Below the pieces are notes generated by a model, which was not told the DNA's origin, did no database searches, and saw only the letters and a list, made by a program, of their open reading frames with translations. Of a stretch of 64,000 bases of DNA, positions 9,017 to 18,212 are shown piece by piece (the first letter of the stretch is position 1; each line of letters opens with the position of its first letter). Source of the stretch: Pseudopedobacter sp038243635. Lineage in GTDB: Bacteria > Bacteroidota > Bacteroidia > Sphingobacteriales > Sphingobacteriaceae. The DNA is taken from assembly GCA_038243635.1 (NCBI GenBank), contig JBBSQW010000008.1, forward strand, positions 62,001 to 126,000. Reading direction: 5' to 3'. The translations under genes and the position numbers were made by a program.

Positions 9017-9436
9017 ATGAAAATTGAAGTTGAAGGCGTTGATGAATTGGAAAGGATCAGTCAGCAGATTTTGGATTTTGCAGGCGATGAGCGGATATTT
9101 CTGTTTTACGGACAAATGGGAGCCGGAAAAACAACATTAATAAATAGCTTATGTGCCGTTTTGGGCACTAAAGATAAAACATCTAGCCCCACGTTTTCAA
9201 TTGTTAATGAATATAGTTTAGTTGAAGGAAGTATATTTCATTTCGATTTTTATAGGTTAAAACGTCAAACCGAGGCGTTAGATTTTGGTTACGAGGATTA
9301 TTTTTATTCTGGTAATTACTGTTTTATAGAATGGCCAGAAAAAATTCCTGATTTATGGCCGGATAGTTTTGTGGAAATTAAGATCGAGGTTTTGGAGGAT
9401 GATAAACGGGTGATTGAGTTGGAGAGAATTGCGTAG
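9017..9436 (+). CDS. tsaE: tRNA threonylcarbamoyladenosine biosynthesis ATPase TsaE
   Basis: A 139-residue P-loop protein (YjeE family) needed with TsaB/TsaD for the t6A37 modification of ANN-decoding tRNAs. The Walker A GQMGAGKTT is at 32-40, followed by SSPTFSIVNEY and the Walker B-like HFDFYRL, then FIEWPEKIPDLWP, all family landmarks. It is a single-domain protein of normal length in a probable operon with porX. Confidence 0.96.
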   Translation: MKIEVEGVDELERISQQILDFAGDERIFLFYGQMGAGKTTLINSLCAVLGTKDKTSSPTFSIVNEYSLVEGSIFHFDFYRLKRQTEALDFGYEDYFYSGNYCFIEWPEKIPDLWPDSFVEIKIEVLEDDKRVIELERIA

Positions 9437-9781
9437 TTACGTTTCGTTATGTTGAGCGATAGCGAAGCATCTCACAAGCATGTTAGTTAATTAGTTAGTT
9501 TTTTAGCTACAGAGCTCACGGAGGTTATTTACAGAGTTTGTGAAGATTTTTAACCACAGAGGACCCCGAGATCACAGAGTTAGATGGTAAATTAGGCCCC
9601 TTACTTTGCAGTAAAGAACAATTTTAAATATCCACAAATACGTGACTACTGGTTTAGATTTATTTATAGATATATTGCGTTAAGGATTGAAATGGATACC
9701 GGCCTGTGGCTAACGCCTTGTGCAGTATGAATGTAAAGCCTGCCCGAACGCCTAAAAAATAAAGCACTTTAAACACATACA
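9437..9781. repeat. Gene-free stretch with degenerate dispersed repeats
   Basis: No credible gene. Three repeat-like pieces are visible: TTGAGCGATAGCGAAGCATC near 9454-9473, pieces of the CCACAGAG type (9505-9580), and a block around 9690-9760 (CCGGCCTGTGGCTAACGCC, then AAGCCTGCCCGAACGCC). All resemble intergenic repeats common in this group. The promoter of the alanine dehydrogenase gene should be in the last 60 nt, but I see no clean consensus. Confidence 0.35.
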
Positions 9782-11011
9782 ATGAAAAAAACAATGGCCA
9801 GTTGTATTACTGAAGTTGCTCAACAAGCAATGATGCAGACTCAGGAGTCGTTAGAGGTAGTGAAACAAAAAAGAAATAACCTTTATATCGGTATTCCTAA
9901 GGAAACCTCCTACCAAGAAAACCGTATTGCATTAACTCCTCTTTCTGTTGCGCTGTTAATCAACAATGGCCACGAGGTTGTCATTGAATCTGGTGCAGGT
10001 TTAGCATCTAATTTTGCGGATATTAAGTACAGTGAGCAGGGAGCTAAAATAGTCCATGATACGCAAGAGATATACCAAGCAGACATAATCATAAAAATTG
10101 CGCCGCCAAGCATGGAAGAGATCGCCATGATGAAGCTTAACCAAATTGTATTTTCTGCGCTACAAACGGGCACTTTAAAAAAAGAGCATTTAACGGCATT
10201 GATGAACAAAAAAATCACTGCATTAGCTTTTGAGTATTTAAGAGACGAAGGCAATATTTTAAGCGTGGTACGAGCCATGGGAGAAATTGTTGGATCAACA
10301 TCTGTACTTATTGCAGCTGAATATGTGAGCAATGCTTTTGGCGGAAAAGGTTTGATGCTGGGTGGTGTAACTGGTGTGCCACCAACAGAGATCGTAATCT
10401 TGGGAGCTGGCACAGTGGGCGAACATGCGGCTCGGACAGCTATAGCTTTGGGAGCCGAGGTTAAGGTTTTTGATTCTTCGTTATTTCGATTGCGTCGTTT
10501 GCAAAACAACATCGGAACAAGAGTTTTTACATCGGTGATGCAGCCCTTGGTGTTAGAAAAAGCAGTTACCACATGTGATGTGGTTATAGGGGCAATAAGA
10601 GCACAACACGGCCGTAGCCCCTGTGTGGTTACTGAAGAAATGGTCGCTAATATGAAACCAGACTCCGTAGTTATTGATGTAAGCATTGATCAAGGGGGCT
10701 GTTTTGAAACTTCAGAAGTAACAAATCATAAAAATCCAGTTTTTAGGAAACATGATGTAATTCACTATTGTGTACCTAACATTGCGTCTCGCGTAAGCAG
10801 GACCGCAACTTATGCGCTTACAAATATTTTTACCCCAATTTTAATTGATATTGGTGCAATGGGCGGCATCATGAATTTGATTTGGGACAAAACTGGCATA
10901 AGAAATGCAGTTTACATTTACCAAGGCGCTATTACAAATAAAGATTTAGCGCAACGTTTTGGTTTTCCACACAAAGATTTAGATCTTTTAGTGGTTAGTA
11001 AACATCAATAA
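9782..11011 (+). CDS. ald: Alanine dehydrogenase (AlaDH/PNT family)
   Basis: A 409-residue NAD-dependent dehydrogenase. The N-terminal AlaDH/PNT domain has the signature GIPKETSYQENRIALTP, and the Rossmann domain has EIVILGAGTVGEHAARTA. Because the PNT alpha subunit shares both domains, the assignment to alanine dehydrogenase (L-alanine to pyruvate plus ammonia) rests on size and the absence of pntB. About 35 extra N-terminal residues precede the domain. The stop is 1 nt before the next start, so the gene is probably co-transcribed with the BrkB-like gene. Confidence 0.85.
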   Translation: MKKTMASCITEVAQQAMMQTQESLEVVKQKRNNLYIGIPKETSYQENRIALTPLSVALLINNGHEVVIESGAGLASNFADIKYSEQGAKIVHDTQEIYQADIIIKIAPPSMEEIAMMKLNQIVFSALQTGTLKKEHLTALMNKKITALAFEYLRDEGNILSVVRAMGEIVGSTSVLIAAEYVSNAFGGKGLMLGGVTGVPPTEIVILGAGTVGEHAARTAIALGAEVKVFDSSLFRLRRLQNNIGTRVFTSVMQPLVLEKAVTTCDVVIGAIRAQHGRSPCVVTEEMVANMKPDSVVIDVSIDQGGCFETSEVTNHKNPVFRKHDVIHYCVPNIASRVSRTATYALTNIFTPILIDIGAMGGIMNLIWDKTGIRNAVYIYQGAITNKDLAQRFGFPHKDLDLLVVSKHQ

Positions 11012-11012
11012 T

Positions 11013-11942
11013 ATGGCAAAAGTTACTTTCAAAGATTATCCTAGTATTTTAAAAGAGACGTTTAACGCCTTTATGGACGATAAAGGTTTAAAGTTAAGCG
11101 CTTCGCTGGCTTATTACACAATTTTTTCCTTGGCTCCAATGTTAATTGTACTGCTATCTATTGGCGGTATTTTTTATGGTCAGGATGCTTTGCAAGGAAA
11201 AGTTTTTTCGCAATTAAATGATTTTATTGGAGTTGATGCAGCGGCTCAAATCCAAACTACTTTGCAAAAACTACAGCTTTCTGGTAAAAGCACCGTGGCA
11301 GCCATTACCGGAGTGATTACACTAATCATAGGTGCTTCTGGAATATTTATAGAAATTCAAGATTCGATTAACCAGATATGGCGGGTAAAAGCGGTACCTA
11401 AAAAGGGCTGGCTTAAGCTAATTATCAACAGGGTTCTATCGTTATCTATGATTGCCAGCTTAGGGTTTATTTTGATTGTTTCTTTACTAATCAACAGTTT
11501 AGTTTTAGTTTTTAGTGATGTTTTAACGCGTTTTTTACCTGAGTTTACCTTGATTTTTATTGATGTATTAAACTTAGGAATTACGTTTGTGGTGTTAATG
11601 ACTTTATTCGCCATTATTTACAAAGTTTTGCCTGATGTGGATATTAGCTGGAAACAGGTTAAAGCTGGAGCTTTTTTTACGGCTTTGCTTTTTATGTTAG
11701 GGAAATACCTGATTGGATTATACATTCAATTTGCAGCCGTTGGGGATATTTACGGAGCCGCAGGAACAGTTGTTGTGGTAGCTGTTTGGGTTTATTATTC
11801 GGCAGCTATTCTGTTCTTTGGGGCGGAATTTACTTTTGCATATGCCAAAATTAGGTGTGATACCATAAGACCTTCCAAACATGCCGTAGCCATAAAACAG
11901 GTGGAGGTTGAGCAGCATGAAAACAAAGTGGATTTAACTTAA
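11013..11942 (+). CDS. YihY/BrkB family inner-membrane protein
   Basis: A 309-residue polytopic protein with about six hydrophobic segments. The family pattern is visible: LSASLAYYTIFSLAPML near residue 30, then GASGIFIEIQDSINQIW, and late in the protein YGAAGTVVVVAVWVYYSAAILFFGAEFTFAYA. Members are annotated as BrkB-like; the old ribonuclease BN name is not supported. No biochemical role can be assigned from the sequence. Confidence 0.88.
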   Translation: MAKVTFKDYPSILKETFNAFMDDKGLKLSASLAYYTIFSLAPMLIVLLSIGGIFYGQDALQGKVFSQLNDFIGVDAAAQIQTTLQKLQLSGKSTVAAITGVITLIIGASGIFIEIQDSINQIWRVKAVPKKGWLKLIINRVLSLSMIASLGFILIVSLLINSLVLVFSDVLTRFLPEFTLIFIDVLNLGITFVVLMTLFAIIYKVLPDVDISWKQVKAGAFFTALLFMLGKYLIGLYIQFAAVGDIYGAAGTVVVVAVWVYYSAAILFFGAEFTFAYAKIRCDTIRPSKHAVAIKQVEVEQHENKVDLT

Positions 11943-11978
11943 TTTTAGTAATTTTGACCTTTCATAAAATTAGGTCAA

Positions 11979-12911
11979 ATGCGTTACCTCCTGCTTGTCA
12001 TATTTTTCTTGTTTACAGCTTTTAATACTTTCAGTCAAACCATTCCTAGGTTTAATCCTGATACGTTGCTAACGTTTAAAATGGACCAAGATGCGGTTGT
12101 AAAAGTAGGGAAGGCCGGTTTGGATATCGAAGATTTTATCAATGAAATTATCAGAGATACCAGCTTTTATGATGCGTTTAAAAAAATGTCCAACTATCAT
12201 TTTAATGCGCAAAACAACCTTTACACCTTTAATAAAAAAGATAAAATTACAGGAAGCATCTTCAGAAGACTAACGCATTCGCCAACTGGTACCCATCTTA
12301 AAATATTAGAGGAAAAAACAGATGGAGATTTATTTAAACGCAACGGAAAATATAAAACAACAACCGTTGAGATGTTCGACTATCTTTTCATGAACACCTA
12401 TAAATCTGGTTATTCAACAACAAGTGAAGAAGGAAAAGACGGCAGCAAGAATAGTTGGTATAAAGAAAAATTAAAAACTTTGGTTTTTTCGCCAGGTAGG
12501 CCAGTGAAGGGTGTTCCGCTAATCTCTAGCAAAACAGAGATTTTTACACCAAATATGCGTCAGTATTATAACTATGCTTTTGCAAAAGGGATGTATTTAG
12601 ATTCTATTCCAGTTTATAGATTTAAAGTGACCGTGAAGCCAGATTTAGGTAGCTGGGCAGAAGATGGGATTATGATTAAAGAATTGACTACAATTTTTGA
12701 TCAACGCAATTTCCAAATTTTAGGTCGTTACATTGATATGAAGCTAGATAATTTGGCGTTCGATTTTAATGTGCAAATGAATATAGAAATGAGCTATTTC
12801 GACCAGGTTTTATTGCCTACCAAAGTAAGTTATCAGGGAAATTGGAATATCCCTTTTAAAAAGGATGAAAGGGCTAGTTTCCTAGTATTGCATAAAGGAT
12901 ATAAACTGTAA
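11979..12911 (+). CDS. Conserved secreted protein of unknown function
   Basis: A 310-residue protein with a clear signal peptide (MRYLLLVIFFLFTAFNTFSQ, then TIPRF). The mature part is rich in beta-type sequence and aromatic residues with no motif I recognise, so an envelope-associated role is likely. It follows the BrkB-like gene by 36 nt. I do not recognise the gene; the function is unknown. Confidence 0.7.
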   Translation: MRYLLLVIFFLFTAFNTFSQTIPRFNPDTLLTFKMDQDAVVKVGKAGLDIEDFINEIIRDTSFYDAFKKMSNYHFNAQNNLYTFNKKDKITGSIFRRLTHSPTGTHLKILEEKTDGDLFKRNGKYKTTTVEMFDYLFMNTYKSGYSTTSEEGKDGSKNSWYKEKLKTLVFSPGRPVKGVPLISSKTEIFTPNMRQYYNYAFAKGMYLDSIPVYRFKVTVKPDLGSWAEDGIMIKELTTIFDQRNFQILGRYIDMKLDNLAFDFNVQMNIEMSYFDQVLLPTKVSYQGNWNIPFKKDERASFLVLHKGYKL

Positions 12912-12970
12912 AAGTTTGTGGACAGGTGCTAGCGAAATCAAAATAATTCAAGATTTAATTCAAAACTGGT

Positions 12971-12995
12971 GTAACACTTAAGGGTTTCCGTCGTC
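12971..12995 (+). promoter_or_regulatory. ECF-sigma-type promoter (GTAAC ... CGTCGTC)
   Basis: GTAAC at 12971-12975 is followed by CGTCGTC at 12989-12995, giving AAC-N16-CGT, the usual spacing of ECF sigma factor promoters. A start near 13003 would produce a transcript ending at the terminator 13076-13103. No gene lies between, so this is either a small RNA promoter or a leftover. Confidence 0.4.
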
Positions 12996-13075
12996 TTAAT
13001 GATAAGTCTTTGTAAAAAAGATGATCAACCTAACAATCTATTGATTGAATAAAGTTTTTTAATGTGTTAATGCTT

Positions 13076-13103
13076 AAAACGCTCCGGAAATGGGGCGTTT
13101 TTT
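13076..13103 (+). terminator. Rho-independent terminator before gcvH
   Basis: A 10-bp stem (AAAACGCTCC / GGGGCGTTTT, one G-U pair) with a 6-nt loop, ending in TTTTTT. It would end transcripts from the secreted-protein gene or from the orphan ECF-type promoter at 12971. Confidence 0.75.
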
Positions 13104-13178
13104 GATGAAAAGCTTTTAATCTTTAAATGATAGGTTCCGATTAAAATTAAACGTTATTTTTACGCCAAATTTTAGAAC

Positions 13179-13553
13179 ATGAATTTTCCAGCAGAATTAA
13201 AGTACACTAAAGATCACGAATGGATTAAAGTGGAGGGCGATGAAGCCTATATTGGTATTACCGCTTTCGCCCAACGCGAATTAGGTGACATTGTTTACAT
13301 TGATATCAATACAGTTGGCATCGAAGTAAATGAAGGTGATGTGTTTGGAACAGTTGAAGCTGTTAAAACCGTTTCTGATTTGTTTATGCCGTTAACCGGA
13401 ACCGTTTTAGCAATAAACGATAAGCTAGATGCTAACCCAGAGTTGGTAAACCAAGACCCTTACGGCGATGGTTGGATGGTAAAAGTTAAGTTTAATAGCG
13501 CTGTGGACGGATTATTGTCTGCGGATGATTATAAAGCATTAATAGGCGAATAA
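13179..13553 (+). CDS. gcvH: Glycine cleavage system H protein
   Basis: The 124-residue lipoyl carrier of the glycine cleavage complex, which shuttles the aminomethyl group between the P and T proteins. The lipoylation motif FGTVEAVKTVSDLF places the lipoyl-lysine at Lys63, and the N-terminus KYTKDHEWIKVEG is typical. The genes for P, T and L are not in the window. It is followed by vanZ after 2 nt, an arrangement common in this phylum. Confidence 0.97.
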   Translation: MNFPAELKYTKDHEWIKVEGDEAYIGITAFAQRELGDIVYIDINTVGIEVNEGDVFGTVEAVKTVSDLFMPLTGTVLAINDKLDANPELVNQDPYGDGWMVKVKFNSAVDGLLSADDYKALIGE

Positions 13554-13555
13554 AG

Positions 13556-13957
13556 ATGTTAAGAACTTTAAAGTTTCAGTGGCCGGCAATTGCATGGGCA
13601 TTGTTGGTACTGATTCTTTGTGATATGCCCATGAGCGATGTTCCTGGGAATTCACATTTTTTCGAAGGATTTGATAAAATGGTACACCTGGGATTTTTCT
13701 TTGTATTAACCGTTTTTCTTTTTTATGGAAAAATAAAACAACAAAATAGTTTTGAGTTCCGTATTTTGACAATAGTAAAAATTGTGATCATCAATATTTT
13801 GCTCGGTGGTGGTATTGAATTGCTCCAATGGAAAGTTTTTACCTATCGCTCTGCCGAATGGTGGGATTTTTTTTCGGATATGTTAGGATTAGGGATGGGT
13901 GTATTCAGTTACCTCTTATTACATAGGAAAGCTAATGGTTTAAAAATTAAGGTATGA
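13556..13957 (+). CDS. VanZ-like family membrane protein
   Basis: A 133-residue protein with four hydrophobic segments (about 9-25, 40-57, 67-85, 105-122). The polar signature LGGGIELLQ in the third segment and WWDFFSDMLGLGMG in the last match the VanZ-like family. The function is unknown. The stop overlaps the next ATG (ATGA), so the 46-codon lipoprotein gene is translationally coupled. Confidence 0.85.
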   Translation: MLRTLKFQWPAIAWALLVLILCDMPMSDVPGNSHFFEGFDKMVHLGFFFVLTVFLFYGKIKQQNSFEFRILTIVKIVIINILLGGGIELLQWKVFTYRSAEWWDFFSDMLGLGMGVFSYLLLHRKANGLKIKV

Positions 13958-14094
13958 GAAAATTTACAATTGGTTGTTTATCAATAATTTTTATTTTTTG
14001 CTTAGGTGGCTGTAGTATTTTTAAACCAGGTTGCAGGTGTCCGAAATTTTCTCATAACCAGACAAATCAAGATACATTTCTCGCAAAACGTTGA
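13954..14094 (+). CDS. Tiny lipoprotein with a C-x-C motif (46 aa)
   Basis: A small gene read by eye. It starts in the ATGA overlap with vanZ and encodes 46 residues: MRKFTIG, a hydrophobic stretch, a lipobox CLGGC with the lipidated Cys at residue 20, then a 26-residue tail SIFKPGCRCPK.... The operon-style overlap and the proper lipobox argue that it is real. I recall similar small Cys-rich lipoproteins next to gcvH-vanZ in other Bacteroidota, but cannot verify that here. Function unknown. Confidence 0.7.
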   Translation: MRKFTIGCLSIIFIFCLGGCSIFKPGCRCPKFSHNQTNQDTFLAKR

Positions 14095-14120
14095 TTAAAT
14101 CCTTCTTTCGCAATTCCTTA

Positions 14121-14152
14121 TTTGGATTTAATTTAAATAAGCCTTATTTTCG
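14121..14152 (+). promoter_or_regulatory. Probable promoter of feoAB
   Basis: TTTG at 14121-14124 and TATTTTCG at 14145-14152 are 20 nt apart, fitting the Bacteroidota promoter (TTTG, 19-21 nt, TAnnTTTG) with one mismatch in the -7 box. The feoA ATG is 22 nt downstream. No Fur box could be judged by eye. Confidence 0.5.
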
Positions 14153-14173
14153 TAGCAACTCATTTATACGCAC

Positions 14174-14389
14174 ATGAAGTTATCGCAACTAAAAATAGGT
14201 CAAATAGGAATTATTAAAGAATTTACAGATTTAGAAATGTCTGTTAAATTAATGGAAATGGGTTGTTTGCCCGGCGAATGTGTGAAGTTAGAACGTATAG
14301 CGCCAATGGGGGATCCTATAGCCGTTTCTGTGGCGGGATATCAATTATCTTTAAGAAAACTAGAAGCTTCTACGATAGAATTGATTTAA
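14174..14389 (+). CDS. feoA: Ferrous iron transport protein A
   Basis: A 71-residue SH3-like protein that accompanies FeoB. The family pattern is clear: an N-terminal LSQLKIGQIGIIKEF, then LMEMGCLPGECVKLERIAPMGDPIAV and a terminal LSLRKLEASTIEL. It lies 11 nt ahead of feoB under a recognisable promoter, as expected for a two-gene ferrous iron uptake unit; feoC is absent. Confidence 0.95.
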   Translation: MKLSQLKIGQIGIIKEFTDLEMSVKLMEMGCLPGECVKLERIAPMGDPIAVSVAGYQLSLRKLEASTIELI

Positions 14390-14400
14390 TCTGAACAAGA

Positions 14401-16515
14401 TTGAAAAACAATAAAAAAGTTGCTCTTGTTGGTAATCCAAATACCGGAAAATCAACTATTTTTAACGTCTTAACGGGTTTAAATCAAAGAGTAGGCAATT
14501 TTCCCGGCGTTACTGTCGATAAAAAATCAGGCTTTACCAAGTTAGCGGATGGTAACAGTATAGAAGTTATAGACTTACCCGGAACCTATAGTTTATACCC
14601 TAAAAGTGCCGATGAAACGATTGTTTTTGAAGTGCTTTCCGATAAGCGAAACTCATCTCATCCAGATATTGTATTGGTTGTTGCCGATGCAACCAGTTTA
14701 AAACGCAACCTTTTATTATATACCCAAGTTGCAGATTTAGGTGTACCAGTAATTTTGGTTTTAAACATGATGGATTTGGCTAAAAAGAGTAACATCGAAA
14801 TAGATGTTGATGCTTTAGCTAAAAGATTAAATATACAGGTTGTAACCATTGCCGCCCGTAAATCACAAGGGATCGAGGAACTAAAAAAAGCGATTCAATT
14901 CCAAAATAACACTCCATTACAGTCAGAAACTATCGCTGTTGAGGCCATTGCGCCAGAATTAATCAAAGATATTTCGGGTTTATTAAAAATCGATAATCCG
15001 TACATCGCATTACAAATTGCGCACCAACATAAAAATTTAAGATATTTAAGCAAGACAGAAATCCAACAGGTTGAAGCATTTGTTGTTGCAAGTGACTTTC
15101 ATTCTCAAAAGGCGCAGGCAGCGGAAACCATTGCCCGCTATAATTATATTAACGATGTTCTTTTAGATTCGGTTAAATACACAACTGTAGCGGTAGAGGA
15201 AACCATCAGCAATAAGATAGATCATTACTTAACTCATAAAATTTGGGGGTTTGTGATTTTTATTGGAATATTGTTCGCTATTTTTCAGTCTATTTTTGCT
15301 TGGTCAGAGTATCCGATGACCTTAATTGAAACCTTGTTTGTTTGGCTTGAAAGTTTAGGACATCAGTTTTTGCCGAGTGGGGTTTTAACCGATTTGTTGA
15401 TTGACGGTGTGCTGGCGGGGTTAAGCGGGGTCATGGTTTTTATCCCTCAAATTGCACTACTATTTGCTTTTATTTCCATTTTGGAGGATACGGGTTACAT
15501 GGCTCGTGTAACATTTATGATGGATCGTTTGATGCGTAAAGTCGGTTTAAACGGAAAATCTGTAGTACCAATGATTGGTGGGTTAGCATGTGCTGTGCCT
15601 GCAATCATGAGTGCGAGAACCATCGAGAACTGGAAAGAGCGAATGATTACCATTATGGTAACGCCTTTGGTAAGCTGTTCAGCCCGACTACCCATTTATA
15701 CGCTGTTAATATCTTTAGTTGTGCCCAGTAAAATGGTGTTCGGCTTTATACAGTTGCAAGGTTTGGCCTTAATGTCATTGTATTTAATGAGTATAGTTTC
15801 TGCCATTCTGGTAGCATGGGCAATGAAATTCATTTTAAAGAGTAAAGCAAAAGGCTACTTTATTATGGAGTTGCCTGTTTATCGGATGCCACGATGGAGC
15901 AATGTTGGATTAACGATGTACGAAAGCGTAAAAACTTTTGTTACCCAAGCTGGTAAGGTAATTATAGCTGTTTCAATTGTATTGTGGGTGGCTGCAAGTT
16001 ATGGACCTGGAGATAAATTCGAACAGATTGAGGCGAAATATAGCTCAGAAGGCTATAAGAGTCAATATAGCGAACACCAAATCGAAAGATTAAAACCCTC
16101 TGAAAAGTTAGAACACTCATACGCTGGCGTTTTGGGAAAGAGTATTGAACCGGCAATAAAGCCATTAGGTTTTGATTGGAAAATAGGAATTGCATTAATT
16201 ACCTCTTTTGCTGCAAGAGAAGTATTTGTAGGTACCATGGCAACGTTGTATTCAGTTGATGGCGACGCTAACGCAATGGATTCGGTGAGGGATAAGATGG
16301 GAAAAGCTAGAAATGATGAAACTGGTTTACCTGTGTTTACGGTAGCTTCGGCTTTTTCATTGATGATGTTCTATGCTTTTGCAATGCAGTGTATGAGTAC
16401 TATGGCTGTGGTTTACCGAGAAACCAAACATATTAAATGGCCTGTTATCCAGTTTGTTTATATGTTGGTTTTGGCTTATGTTGCCAGCTACGTCACCTAT
16501 GTGATTCTAAAATAG
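14401..16515 (+). CDS. feoB: Ferrous iron transport protein B
   Basis: A 704-residue inner-membrane Fe(II) transporter with an N-terminal G domain: G1 GNPNTGKS (11-18), G3 DLPG and G4 NMMD. Then come a helical spacer and a polytopic domain with the two gate motifs, VPMIGGLACAVPAIMSART and its second copy around ALITSFAAREVFVGTMATLY. The start is TTG at 14401, since no ATG precedes the G1 motif in frame. It follows feoA by 11 nt and has a terminator at 16588. Confidence 0.96.
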   Translation: MKNNKKVALVGNPNTGKSTIFNVLTGLNQRVGNFPGVTVDKKSGFTKLADGNSIEVIDLPGTYSLYPKSADETIVFEVLSDKRNSSHPDIVLVVADATSLKRNLLLYTQVADLGVPVILVLNMMDLAKKSNIEIDVDALAKRLNIQVVTIAARKSQGIEELKKAIQFQNNTPLQSETIAVEAIAPELIKDISGLLKIDNPYIALQIAHQHKNLRYLSKTEIQQVEAFVVASDFHSQKAQAAETIARYNYINDVLLDSVKYTTVAVEETISNKIDHYLTHKIWGFVIFIGILFAIFQSIFAWSEYPMTLIETLFVWLESLGHQFLPSGVLTDLLIDGVLAGLSGVMVFIPQIALLFAFISILEDTGYMARVTFMMDRLMRKVGLNGKSVVPMIGGLACAVPAIMSARTIENWKERMITIMVTPLVSCSARLPIYTLLISLVVPSKMVFGFIQLQGLALMSLYLMSIVSAILVAWAMKFILKSKAKGYFIMELPVYRMPRWSNVGLTMYESVKTFVTQAGKVIIAVSIVLWVAASYGPGDKFEQIEAKYSSEGYKSQYSEHQIERLKPSEKLEHSYAGVLGKSIEPAIKPLGFDWKIGIALITSFAAREVFVGTMATLYSVDGDANAMDSVRDKMGKARNDETGLPVFTVASAFSLMMFYAFAMQCMSTMAVVYRETKHIKWPVIQFVYMLVLAYVASYVTYVILK

Positions 16516-16587
16516 ATTTTAGCGAAGGGACGAAAATCCTAAGCTACCTAACCAAACCAAATTAAATCTTTTATTAAGTGCGTTGAT

Positions 16588-16619
16588 AAAATGAGCAAAT
16601 AACCGAAGCGCTCATTTTT
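16588..16619 (+). terminator. Terminator after feoB
   Basis: The stem AAAATGAGC / GCTCATTTT has a 13-nt loop, followed on the plus strand by a T. The A-run and T-run flanks make it symmetric, so it could also serve the convergent ammonium transporter gene. Confidence 0.5.
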
Positions 16620-16705
16620 GAATATTTGTTTATCCACAAATAAATTTAAATACATCTTTAGCACAAGTCGATCTGCTTTCTGCCTTTTGCTTTCAATTTT
16701 TAGTA

Positions 16706-17997
16706 TTACAGTCTCTCGCCATGTTGCGAAATATCCAAGCCCAATTCTTCCTCTTCTTTAGAAACTCTTAATGGAGTAATCATATCGGTTACTTTCAACA
16801 ATAGCATAGATCCAAAAAAAGAGAACGCTGAAACGCAAATTAGTACTACCAAGTGGACTAAGAATAAATGTGTTTCGCCAAAGATTAGACCATTTCCAGT
16901 GGTGTTTAATGGGTTGATTGATTGATGGGCAAAAACGCCAGTTAACAACATGCCAACCATTCCATCAACTCCGTGACAAGGAAAAACATCTAAAGTGTCA
17001 TCAATAGAGGTGCGGGTTCTCCAGTCTACCACTAAATTACTTACAACGGCAGCCGTGACTCCTATAATTAATGAATGTGAGATGCTCACATATCCTGCTG
17101 CTGGCGTATTTGCTACAAGGCCTACCACAGCTCCAATGCAAGTGCCCATTGCAGATGGTTTCCGCCCTTTGTAGGAATCGAAGAAGATCCAAGCGGTCAT
17201 CGTATTGGCAAGCGCAATTGCTGCCAAAGTACCTGCGCTGTAAGCCGACCCTCCATTGAATCCAATCCAGCCAAACCATAAAAGTCCAGTACCTAAAAGT
17301 ACGTAAGTTACACGAGCAGGATTGTGGCTAGGTTCGCTACGTTTTTTCAAGTATAATGCAGAAGCTAAAGCAACCCATCCGGCAGACATGTGAACTACCG
17401 TACCACCGGCAAAGTCTAAAACCCCAAATTTAAACAGTAAATCATCTGGACGCCATGCAGAGTGTGCTAACGTAGCATAAATTACGATGAAGAACAAACA
17501 GATAAACAATAGTAGGATATAAATCTAATTCTTTCTGCGAAGGCGCCGGTAATTAAAGCGGGTGTAATAATGGCGAACTTTAACTGATATATAGCAAAAA
17601 GAACAAAAGGAATGGTAGGTGCTAAAGACCATGATTTACCGTCAATTACATGCTTCATCATAAAGTAGGTGGCTGGGTTGCCAATAATTCCGCCTATGGA
17701 GTCGCCGAAAGCTAAACTAAAGCCGAAAACTACCCATAACACGGTAATAATAGCCATGCAAATAAAACTTTGTAGCATGGTTGATAATACATTCTTTTTG
17801 TTTACCATTCCTCCATAAAAGAAGGCTAGGCCAGGCGTCATAATTAAAACTAGTGCCACTGCGCTAAGCATCCAAGCAACATCTGCACTATTACAGTTGT
17901 TTTTATAGAGTCTGGTGGGTAAACTAGGATGAATAATTGTTAATAAAGCAATAACTACTAGAAGTGCGAACGGAATCTTTGATAATTTCTTATACAT
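16706..17997 (-). pseudogene. amt: Ammonium transporter (Amt family), frameshifted
   Basis: Two overlapping frames together form one Amt protein of about 430 residues. The first (17997 to about 17512) has a signal peptide and WMLSAVALVLIMTPGLAFFYGGM through GAFAERIRFISY. The second (about 17510 to 16706) continues with LFICLFFIVIYATLAHSAW, the first pore histidine in DFAGGTVVHMSAG and the second in DVFPCHGVDGMVGM. One base appears to be missing around 17510-17516, outside any homopolymer, and I see no other lesion. Either a recent inactivation or a sequencing error is possible. The kinase relic next to it favours real decay. Confidence 0.85.
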
Positions 17998-18212
17998 TTT
18001 AGTTTTATGTAATTTTATTGGGTTAAAATTATATAAAAACAGATATTTATGTATGATTATTGATTGTAGGCCTAAATTTTTATTAAATATTCTTAGGAAT
18101 GTTACTCAAATTTATTTTTTGACAAAATTTAGGATTTTTAGCCATAATATTTACAGTCTATCAAAATATTAGGAAATATTTTAAGATCTTCAGCTTGAAA
18201 ATGCAAGATATT

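Noticed and set aside
9910..10686. A 258-codon open frame on the minus strand
   Set aside because: It lies inside the alanine dehydrogenase gene on the opposite strand and shows no motif; the dehydrogenase has two clear domains.
11013..11942. Ribonuclease BN (rbn) as name of the BrkB-like gene
   Set aside because: The old name for YihY/BrkB proteins was a misassignment; the sequence is a polytopic membrane protein without nuclease motifs.
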